In this document: positions 54,021 through 64,000 of the stretch, piece by piece
Layout of the letters: every line of letters begins with the position of its first letter
Position numbering within the stretch: the stretch's first letter is position 1
Origin: Glossina fuscipes
Lineage: Eukaryota > Arthropoda > Insecta > Diptera > Glossinidae
Assembly: GCF_014805625.2 (NCBI RefSeq)
Contig: NW_023998414.1
Coordinates: forward strand, 8,899,914-8,963,913
Length of the DNA stretch: 64,000 nucleotides
Direction of reading: 5' to 3'
Made by a program: the position numbers and the translations under genes
Notes under the pieces: model-generated
The model's input: only the letters and a program-made list of their open reading frames with translations
What the model was told of the DNA's origin: nothing
Database searches by the model: none

Positions 54021-55851
54021 AGAAAAGTAGACCAGGATCACTTTCGATATATTTTGCTTGACATGGTAGCTATTCAAAATTCATCTAAACACGAACATAG
54101 TTTGTACGATTCTTTGTTTATTTAGCAATTTAATCTTTTCAAATACTTTAACTGACGTTTCAGTTCATTTTAATTAAAAAACTTTTTTCATGCAAAATAT
54201 TGTGCTGTACAGAGTCGCAATCATTTCCTTAACATCTTTCGTATCGCAACAAATTTGATCAATTTTCGCATTCCTTTCTATGGAGAAGACGTTCATAAGT
54301 GTTTTATGGAAAAATTTTTAAAAGGAATTTTCTCCAAAGAGAAGTTTTGCAAGTATTCTTCTTCTTCTTCTTTTTTTTTTAATAAACACAAAGGCTTACG
54401 CGATGTCACACCGCGTACAATGCATATAAATGTGCATCAGTGATTATCTTGAAAATTAGGTTTAATTTAGCAAAAGTTTGTTAATCGTTTCTGGGTTCAC
54501 TTTATCTCTAAGAAAAAGCGAACTTATTTCCCATTGGCTTGGATCGAGTCTTTAATAGCCACATCATGGTAAAAGCTCTACCAAAGCGCACGTATATAAC
54601 GATAATTTCCAAAAAAGGTTATTCAGAGCAGTTATGTAATGAGCTTTTAAGGAGATGTACTTACCGAAGAAGAGATTTTTATTGGCCTGCATTAGACGGG
54701 CTCCTGCTGGAATTCTATTTTCGATTCTTAGTAACACTGTTAATATACTTTGTGGACAATTAGCAAATATTTTGAATGCATTGCGTAGATAAAATGAACG
54801 ATTGTGATGGGTATATACGATTCGGCCCCAGCCTAACATAATTTTCTTACTTGTTTTTATTTGTTTTGCGCTGATTATAAAAGAAAATTTTTTTTTTTTT
54901 TTTTGTAATGAGACCCCGCAGTTATGCGAGTCTTGTTGCAGGAAATTTGTAACATTTTTTCACAGAAGCCAACTGAAAAGTGCTTTGTAAAGAGCGACCT
55001 GAAAGTTTAGATTTTCCAGATTATACCCAGGCTTAGAAGTAAAATAAGTGGAGAAAATTACTCTCAAGGCGATATGTAAATAAATACTACGTGGGCCACG
55101 AAGGTGGTTTTGGAATGAAATAGGGGGAGGGGGAGGGCAGGGGAAAGGATTCCTTTAAATCAGTAAGAGTACTTTTGAGGCATATGTTCTATGAATTTTG
55201 TTTGCTACATATGTGACGTAATGTAAGCCAGTTATTGTTAGGTTCTTTTCGGCCATTTACGCGCAATTCACTTTAATAATTGAAATCTACTAAGAAAAAG
55301 GATGTTTGGCAGAAGAACATGTACATCGAACAATTCGCTATCAATCAATGTTATCTGCGCGGTGCATACACGCAACAACTTCGGGCCAAAATTAATTGAA
55401 GTGAATGCAAATCGATTTTGAATTTCGTAATGTTGACTGCGAAATTTGCGAAATATTCACGCGAATTTTGCATGTGTATGCGAAGCGAACGTGTATTCAT
55501 TTGAATTTGATATTAGTCTTTGCACGTAAATGGTATCGTTTTAATTTTGATTTTATGTTGTCAACGTGTGTGTTACGGGACACAATTAGCGAGTAAGCCG
55601 TTTTGTGCGCTTTGTACGGCTACGTGCTGACGTGGAATAGTTGTGGGTTGAATATTATTTATCGTTAATCTTAATAAGCATACAGTGTTCTCTCCATTGC
55701 CTATTTATTATCAGTATTTTAATTTTCACTCAACCGAAATTGGAGAAATGTCATAACCTATACGATATGATGAAAGCATTAAAAGAATTGCTCGTTGCTT
55801 CTTTTTGTTATTAATTTCTTGTTAAGGTATGAAAATTTTTTATTTCAATAA

Positions 55852-55854
<3 letters not shown>
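54021..55854. other. Intergenic, no gene seen
   Basis: Contains a family 2 terminal fragment near 54808-54836 (GATGGGTATATACGATTCGG followed by CCCCAGCC) and a CTT array at 54356-54370. No coding region is supported. Confidence 0.45.

Positions 55855-55887
<33 letters not shown>
55855..55887. repeat. (GT)n microsatellite
   Basis: About 16 GT units. Confidence 0.9.
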
Positions 55888-55892
<5 letters not shown>

Positions 55893-56193
55893 ATCAAGAT
55901 CACAAGGTCATTTTCACCCTACATTTATCTTAAAGCTAGTTTCACGTATCGTTAGTTTGCACCTCAGATAATGTGAAGGAATGATACCGAATTAGCCGTC
56001 GTATGGCTATGGTTAGAATTTGATTGTTGCCCTAATTGGCCATGTTAATCTTTTGAAGAGAAGTTAGATGGAGATAATCATCGCTATTTTCGTTCTTCTT
56101 GATCGAGTCATAGAAGCAATAACATCGCCGTCATCAATCTGATCCATAAAAATCCGCGTAAGAACGTTAGGAGTCGCATAGGTTAAACTAATA

Positions 56194-56195
<2 letters not shown>

Positions 56196-56233
<38 letters not shown>
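56196..56233. repeat. (AGT)n trinucleotide microsatellite
   Basis: About 12 uninterrupted AGT units. Confidence 0.9.
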
Positions 56234-56234
<1 letters not shown>

Positions 56235-56642
56235 TGAAGTGACCGATAAGCGCTTTTCCATAATGTACGACTAATAGTTATTCTTAATTGATATTGGAAA
56301 TAGAACTCGCATAGGTTAATCAAGTGGTAATCATATGGTCTTCCCATACTCATGCAAAAAGTGTAAAAATACAAAAAATGAAACCGGATCGTTCGATGTA
56401 TCACAATATAACCGAATTTACCGTTTAAAAGTCTCTCTAATGCATAAATATAGAGCGTAGCGTAACGTGACGTGTGATGATAATAAACGAAACTCATTAT
56501 TGTTAAAATGGAAAGTCTATGCTTTGTTAGTGAGCCGTGGTATAAAACGGGGATCTAACGGCAAGCGAAAAAATATTGGATTTACAACTGGATTATAGAA
56601 AATAATTCTTGCATATACCATTATAATCATATCATCATGATT

Positions 56643-56647
<5 letters not shown>

Positions 56648-56684
<37 letters not shown>
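56648..56684. repeat. (TA)n microsatellite
   Basis: About 18 TA units. Confidence 0.9.
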
Positions 56685-56686
<2 letters not shown>

Positions 56687-58311
56687 AACGGAAGCAGTAA
56701 TGTCTGATAATAAGAGCTGAGAGGGTAAGTCATGCCATTATGCCAAAATTACAAGCATCCGCTGAGCGGGTTTTCCTATATACTATATATATCACAACAG
56801 TTGTTGTTGGTAGCGTTTTGTAGTGAAGCGTTCGCGTAATTGAAATCAGCTCAGCTGATTCGTCAAAAGGCGACGTCTTAGATCTCGATCCTTATGGTCG
56901 ATGATAATGGTTCGTCTACTTTGTACGATGCCTACTTAGGCTTCGAATAGCGTAATGCATCCACTGTTCATCATTCGTAAGAGGTTAGCGACGCTACACT
57001 TTGAATTAACCAGGAATAGCAAAGATTCCCGCAAATGCCGGCTATTTTGGGACACAACTCCATGCCATCCATTCAAAGTTCTATGCTATGTTTTGTTTGC
57101 TTCAGCGTTAAAATTTTAGGCAAACTGTGAGTTATTCTTTTAAGCGGGGAAAGTAAAGTTGCCCCTAGACCATGGTACTACACCTATTCAAACCTCCAAG
57201 AAACTATGTTTCGTATGCTTTAGTGTATTTTCAAATGAAGAGGTCACAGTATGTTTTATTCACTATCCCATCACACTACTTATACTCGTACGTTCTTGGC
57301 AAAAAAGGACCGAACCATATTTTACTCTCAATATTGGAAAGTACTATTAGCAAGCGTTCTTACACAAAAAGTCGATTTGTTAATTTGTGTGAACAATCTG
57401 TAGGCAAACTTTTCAAGAATGTAATAATTTTCTCGTTTCTCAGATGATGGCTTTTTGTCTCGTATCACTCACTCATCGTTTATACCTTGATAAGTTTTGT
57501 TTTGTTAGCTTATCAGGGGAATGCTGGCACATTTTAATCCCCTTTAGACAAAACATAACCAATGTTAAGCATATCAGAGTCATTGTGGGTGGGCAGATGC
57601 TTCTAGCTCTCTATGCCAGTCAGTCAAAATCAATTTGAAAATGCATAAATTCTTTACGCATACGGTTGAAGATGTATATACACTGGATAGGATAGGTTTT
57701 AAAGAGTAAGAGAAACCCAATAACAATTATTTTATATGAATTATTATTATACATAATTGTTGTTGTACATGCATATGAATGCTTAAAAGCTGTAAAATAC
57801 AAAAAATCAAAAAAAAACCTTAAAAGAAAAAAAAAAAAAAAAAAAAAAAAAGAACAGAAACTTATGTTTAACTACCACTGTAATTAATATACATCATGCA
57901 TACACACATACGTACGTAGAAGCGAATAAAATTCGAGAAAACAAAGATTGAAAAAGACATTTTCACATACCTATAATAAGTAGAAAATGTAATTTTATGC
58001 TTCATAGCATAATTTTCGAAATGAATCAAATGTCATGACATGACAACTAGTAAGCAGCGTTTAGTGGTAATGCAAATGTAATTTATGCACACCGTTCTCC
58101 GTGTAAATGCACGATTGATTATTAAAATTTAATTTACAAATTGTTCTGTCATGTCATCGTAAAAGAACATTTCATTTTCAATTTCTTTTTATTATTGTTA
58201 TTGTTATTATTATTCGCTTCCACTGAATTGACTACTAATTAAGTAAGAAAGTTTTATTCGCCTTAAACTAACTGATAAATTATATGTAATTTCGAAATAT
58301 TTTCCGCAATG

Positions 58312-58313
<2 letters not shown>

Positions 58314-58342
<29 letters not shown>
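58314..58342. repeat. (GT)n microsatellite
   Basis: About 14 GT units. Confidence 0.9.
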
Positions 58343-58345
<3 letters not shown>

Positions 58346-59693
58346 TGTGCCTGTAAGAATTTGATCTAGTCACTTGGTTGGAACTATTCAGATCAGCGCT
58401 ATTTAAATGCTTTCCGTTACTTATAATATATTATTATATTATGTGCTGGGGACGAGTTCGAAGAAGAAAGGTCATGCGTCCATTTTGCCGAACTAATTTT
58501 TCAAATTATGTTCGAAAATGTTGGCGATAATCGAATTATGGCCATTTTGTAAATTTTCATCAATTAAGAGTATGTACGCGTATAAAGTCTCAATACTTAC
58601 TTCTGCCAGACGGAAAAAGACGAAAGGCAGACTAAAAGCTGAGACGGGGAAAGTGGACTTTGTTGAATTGATCGAATACAGTTTGTAAGGCTTTCAATAC
58701 ACATTGCTTCTCTTAAGCGATATGATAAATCCGTCATGTTCGCATTTTTCAATGATGAGAGTTTGTCAGAATAATGAAATTAAAATCCATATACGCTTCA
58801 ATTAATTTAAGTGTTGTCCGAAATGATAAAAATGAGTTTATGCTTAAAGGCGTATATGGTCAAGTGTATATTCATAAATATATTTATGCGAGCTCGTTCA
58901 TATTTATGTAAATCATTTTTATTTCTATTTACATAGTTGGTTGGTTGGCTGGTTGTCTGGTTGCGAAATATGAAAAAACCAAAAAACCTAAAACCAAAAG
59001 TTAAGTGTACATCAAAAGTAACAAAAAAAAAAAAAAAAAAAAAAAAAAATAAAAAATAAAAAATTAATAAATAAACAAATAAAGTTGATATAAGTAAGAA
59101 AACTATAATCGCTTTAAAAATTTACATTAAATTATTTCAGTTCCCTCAGTTTCTATTGTTTACAGCGGACAAGGATAATATCTTTTCTTCTTTGCTAGCG
59201 CTTCTGAAAAAAGAATCTCTTCTAAAAGAATCTTTCCCGTAATCAGTTAGCGACTGATAATGTTGTATTCGCAGCAATCATCATGGACGGTGAAGATATT
59301 TGATAGAAAGGAGAAGAGAAGCGACAGCATATCATGGCAAACAGTTTTCTCGGGAATCTACTCTCAACTTTTATGTTTTATTTATAAGAGGCGATCTTAT
59401 TAACGAACAATTTTTAAGGCAGGAGGTATCATTTTGTCAAAAATATAAATCGCTTACAAGCAATGGGATGAAAGCTTCACACAGATCGATTCTGTTTGAG
59501 TTGAAAATGACGCCTCATCTCTTTGCTGAGAGATTAAAAACGTCATAGAAAATGAATTTTTTGTCTGAGCGTAATGGACGAAATGAAGGAGTCGAAGTGA
59601 AAAAATTCTGTTCATCTTAGGGCACATTTTCATATAATATTCTCGTCACAGTAAGCAATTATCGAATAAGTGCAATGGAGTTGGACACCTTGA

Positions 59694-59713
59694 TTGCTTG
59701 CTTGCTTGCTTGC
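59694..59713. repeat. (TTGC)n microsatellite
   Basis: Around five GCTT/TTGC units. Confidence 0.85.
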
Positions 59714-61499
59714 GCATCTTATATGCTATACGTTTGTTCGGGAATTTCTAATCGAGGTCTAACTAAGTTTCTTCAAAAACAAAAAAAAAAAAAAAAAAAA
59801 AAAAAATGATTGTTATACCTCGATGTGATACGCAGTCATATGGCACTTTGTTGCGGAGCATACTTGTCGAAGCGAGTTCTAATTTGCATCGAGTCATGCG
59901 GGATTTATTATAGTATTTGGTACGTCACGTGCATGACAGAAAGTATCGTCACATCGTCTGAGAGCGCATTTCGAGACTTTTAATCAACACAAATTTATTG
60001 AAACACATTCATACTAACGTTTGTACGTTTGTCGTAATAGTTTAAATAGTTTGAAAATTTGATTCTCCGAACGTAGTTATAGGGCAGTATACGGATACTT
60101 GATACTTTACACGATTTTTTTTCCTTTTGAAACGATACGCAATCATTTTTTCTCATTCCTTTCGTTCGATTGCTTTGCAAAGGCTTAAGGGAGAGAAAAG
60201 GTAAAGAAATATGAGGCGATTTTCAATGAGTTAATTTAGTTATTGCTTATGATACAAGCGATATATCGGCATTAGCCGTTAATTATAGCTAAAATTGCTA
60301 TTAGTCTTAGTGTCCTTTAGATTATGTATAGATTTACTTGAATTTAAAAATTTTTCTTGTTTTCCTGTTTTGCGCTTTACGTAGTCTTCGATTTTTATTT
60401 TATTTCTTATTTTTCTATAAGTTTTTCTATATGTTTTCTTATAATCATCGTTTAAATCTGTAAAGCAGCTTTGGTATCTTCTTAAAAAATATTTGTATAA
60501 AAGTTATTTGACTTTTCTTTACTTTAGTTTGATCAAGAAAAAAAACAAAAAAAAAAAAACAAAAGAAAAAAATTTTAAATAACTTATTGCACAACACAAG
60601 GAAAAGTCACGCTAAGAACTCAAAGTTATTTTTACCTAAGAAAAGAAAGCAAAAGTAAAAGAATGAAGTGAAAAAAAAAAAAAAATAAATAAATAAATAA
60701 GAGGGAAACTAGAAAAATAATCATAACAGAAAACTTCAAAAGCGTCCGTCGGCTATTAACTTAATTCAGTTGGCTTATGGCAATGTCCGGTTTATACGTA
60801 TACTTCTAATTCAAACTTTATAACAACAATTTTGGGATTTAGAAAGCAATAGGCGAGTAGCTGACTCTATATATATATATATGTACTTCATGTAATGAAA
60901 TTCATCATCCATGAGTCGACTCGATTAGCCCGGTCTTTTATAATCAACATCTGAGCGTGTTTTCAAGTGTACCTCTCAAGTTGAACAAACATAGATTATT
61001 ACTGATCGTCTGTATTTCTAATTTAAAGAATTAAATCTACTTTGGCACTCTCCGCAAAATGTTCTTAGGCAATACGATGCGGTGTAATTTATTTGCGACC
61101 AGGCGCTATATTATTCTGATGAGTTCTTCCCCCAATACATATGCAGACTGAAATAAGGCTACATTTTGCAACAATTTTTACCTTGGCTTGACTTTCGCGA
61201 GACATATAAATTTTTCAAATATTGAAATGAAAACAAATAAGAATAGGGCCGACTATTAGATTCCCTATACTATTTCGACTAATTGAGTCGTCTACTCATT
61301 TCGATTATAAGAATCCAAAAATTACACATTATTCTCATGCAAAAGCATTCTACACATTGAAGCCCGCATTATGGGGACTGCCCAAAAGATTACGTGGCGT
61401 GATCCAAATTTAGCAAACTTAATTTAGTTCACAAAAAATTTATTCCGTGATTGAAAACTAGAAATTAGAGTTTATCTCCATAAATTCCTCCTGGCTTTT

Positions 61500-61990
61500 C
61501 ACGGTACTCCCTATACATGTTAGGGTCTACAAAATAGACCAATTTGGATCGACTTTCCTATCCTTAAATTTTTCCCTAAATTGTTAAAAGAATTACACTG
61601 TTTTTTGAAGGACTTACTACTCATAAAAAATTCCAAGTCTGGTCCACGGAATTTTTATGTCAAATAACTATAAAAAATAAATTTTAATTATAAGACATTG
61701 ACATTTAGGTCTTTTTGGCGTATAACGGTTTACATATCTTGAGAATCCTTATTTGCAGTGGTATCCAAAAAATATAACTACGTAGTTCAGATACGGTGAG
61801 GACTCTTTTTATGTCAGTTTACTATTATGGACCAAATATATATATAACCTATAAGTTAAACGCAAGAATACGTGGAAAGATATCCAATGGACAGGTGGAC
61901 AGACAAGTTTCGACTTGATTCGATTGGTAAAGTAAAGATTGGGCCTATTTCCAGCGCGTCTGGGTGTTAAAAACATCCGTTCGAATTTAA
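61500..61990. repeat. Decayed dispersed repeat related to 2565-3250
   Basis: Shares GGGTCTACAAAATAGACC with GGGTCCAAAAAATAGACC near 2583, followed in both by text ending in ATCCAAATT/TTGGATC-type words, then a hexanucleotide-poor decayed stretch. Weak but repeated similarity. Confidence 0.35.
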
Positions 61991-62022
61991 GATATCCTAT
62001 GTACCACAACCGATATGGGATA

Positions 62023-62049
62023 CATATATATATATATATATATATATAT
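62023..62049. repeat. (TA)n microsatellite
   Basis: About 13 TA units. Confidence 0.9.
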
Positions 62050-63789
62050 TGCCTTGTTCCATAATGAGTTTGGGCCACACACCCAAAAAAAAAAATCTGT
62101 CCCTTACATATAAGGATATCAGTACGGGTTCTTTGTAATTTTACGTCTTCTTAATTTTCTTACGTAATCAGTTTGTTCCAGCGAAGAGGGACCACGCAAT
62201 TATTGGCGGCCATTTTAGTCTATATATATCGCTATGAATGCTTTTATTTCAACTCCAATTAAAAGTATTTTTAAATCAATATTTTTTTCGTTGCTTATCA
62301 ATGTGCTACGCCGCGTTGGAAATAAAGATAAAAATTTTTGAATAAATGCATTGAAGAGAGTATCGTACTATGTTGATAGTGTCCGATAGAGGAACATCGT
62401 GACTCCTAACACGCTTCTTATTAACTTCGTATATTCGGACTTTATTTTATACCTAACCTAAAGTTTTTATTTTTGATTTAACATTCAATGCAATTTCTCT
62501 TAGTTTTTAGCAAAATTTTTTTCCATTTGCTATGCATTACGCTACTTGTGATGAGCATTTATTAAGTATGTATGGATATATGCAACTCGCAGAAGGAGCT
62601 GAGACAGACGCTAGGTTTATTATACCAATCGATTTAGAATTTTTGTTGCAATCAATTCCATAACATTTCCTGAGCTCTATCTTAATAAAATGTCGGTGTA
62701 TGTAACAAAACTTAAAACTGCTTATATTCCTTGGCAAAAATCAGTTCAAAATAATTCGTTGGCAGGTTAAAGGCCATTTTTTGAAAAAACTTTATTACAA
62801 AAGTCAGATTCTCATATATCAGCACAAGGTATCATTGTTCTCTTTTATGAAGAAAATGGAGATGACATAGCGCTAGAGCGTATAAATTTACGGCGCTAGG
62901 GAATATCTTCCCGCCTTTGGCGAGAGCTCCCATGAAAAGCAAGACATCATACGGTAACAAGAGTTGAAATTTTTGATATTTTATCACGAAAATGAGTGAA
63001 AAATTGGCAAAGTACTGCCGCTTACGCTACGGCTTTTAAATATTTTTTAGATGATTTTTGAAGGCATGTCTTCTGCTCGAAAGTATTCGTGAACAGTTCA
63101 ATTATCGCTTTATTGATACATTTTAATTTGAATCGATGTTTAAGGAGAGTTCTTACTAGTGTAAGGATTTATTTGTAGTAACAAATACATCAAGCACATC
63201 AGACGTGAATAACGTATATAGGAGAAGTCTTTCCTAGGATATTGCAAACTAAATGAAACACTTTCTATATCTCGATTATTTAGTAGGGAGCAGAAAAATA
63301 AATTGCAGTGTCAACAAAAATTTTAAACTCCGTATACGTCAATAATCACGTAAAATATGACAAACTTGCAAAAACAGAAATAAAAAATTCCGTATATGAG
63401 CGTTTGTTTTCGCACAGACTTTTCGATGTCAAAACAACTTATAGAGTAATATTTTGCGCAAGGACATAAAAACAAGAAATCAAGTTGTCATTTTAAATTA
63501 TTAAAATACCACTCTCCTCTTAATATTTGCAAATATATGTCAAGATCTCTTCTCTGTTCGATTACAATGATCTTTTTTCTTATTACAGTTTCTGAGTTTA
63601 AAGATTGGTGGAACTTTCTCTCTCGAATTCATTTCAGATTTAATGTTAATTCCTCTCTACTCCTTAGTGTATTTCAGCGAAGCTAAAAGAGTGACAAAAT
63701 CTTATGTTAGTTTATTTCCCATCTTTTAGTTCATCTCACTAAAAGTTTGTTTAAACCTAACTTTTGTTATATAATTTACTTTTATATGC
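62050..63789. other. Intergenic, no gene seen
   Basis: Contains a short family 1-like piece near 62527-62620 (TTACGCTACTTGTG and ATGCAACTCGCAGAAGGAG). No coding region is supported. Confidence 0.45.
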
Positions 63790-64000
63790 ACCACGGGAGG
63801 ATGAACGGTATATTCATTTTGTCAACACGTTTGTACCGTCTAGAATAAATCTTCGGAGACCGCATATTCTTGATCAGCATCAAATTCTAAATTGAGTTAA
63901 GCATGTCCGTCTGCCGTCCGTTTGACTAATGTCTGTTGTAAGCATTTTCATGAGGCTAACGACTTTAGATTTGACATGACAATAACGTTGATGTCTGATA
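63790..64000 (+). repeat. Dispersed repeat family 2, cut by the window end
   Basis: Matches the 25655 copy module by module: GAGGATGAACGGTATATTCA, TTTTGTCAACACGTTTG, TTCTTGATCAGCATCAAATT, TTAAGCATGTCCGTCTG, AATGTCTGTTGTAA. It continues beyond the window. Confidence 0.65.

Larger units (their letters stand above)
56685..61490. other. Intergenic, no gene seen
   Basis: No coding region is supported. It holds poly(A) tracts at 57830-57851, 59023-59049 and 59780-59805, a GT array (58314-58342) and a TTGC array (59694-59713). Confidence 0.5.

Overview
The window is eukaryotic, AT-rich nuclear DNA from a higher fly (Brachycera/Schizophora). It has short GT-AG introns, nested genes, abundant simple repeats and long homopolymers, and its two recognisable genes have insect orthologues. 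The decayed dispersed repeats ending in a short GC-rich palindrome look to me like those of calyptrate flies such as tsetse or muscids. The species cannot be fixed from the sequence alone. There are no bacterial, plasmid or CRISPR features.

Layout. (1) 1-5619 is intergenic, with a decayed pogo/Tigger-like transposase scrap and dispersed repeats. (2) 5620-24568 (+) is a six-exon gene for a secreted M14 metallocarboxypeptidase-like protein of about 1417 aa. It has an ~870-residue charged low-complexity N-terminus and then a propeptide and carboxypeptidase fold. One zinc ligand and the catalytic glutamate are both replaced by glutamine, so I read it as a pseudoenzyme. (3) Its 11.4-kb third intron holds three tandem paralogous genes on the opposite strand (14464-16092, 18688-19941, 22179-23435). 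They share splice phases, an exactly 87-nt second exon, a Cys-x-Cys-Gln-Lys-Cys N-terminal motif, two hydrophobic segments and a gap-free 36-residue C-terminal motif. I do not recognise this family; it is the best candidate here for something undescribed. (4) 29296-39414 (-) is the WW-domain/coiled-coil adaptor Wac (wacky, wcy). I resolved 13 coding exons adding up to exactly 893 codons, including a non-canonical GC-AG intron and an alternative or cassette N-terminal exon. (5) 40639-41445 (+) is a small three-exon gene, divergent from wcy, for a 191-aa protein resembling a degenerate RecA-fold (SWSAP1-like) protein. (6) 41676-64000 contains no gene I can support. It holds microsatellites, decayed dispersed repeats and one possible coding relic.

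Two antisense copies of a tRNA-derived SINE with box A, box B and an ATT-rich 3' tail lie just downstream of the two plus-strand genes and may supply their AATAAA signals. All exon boundaries were read by eye from splice consensus, frame continuity and, where stated, family similarity; no transcript evidence was available.
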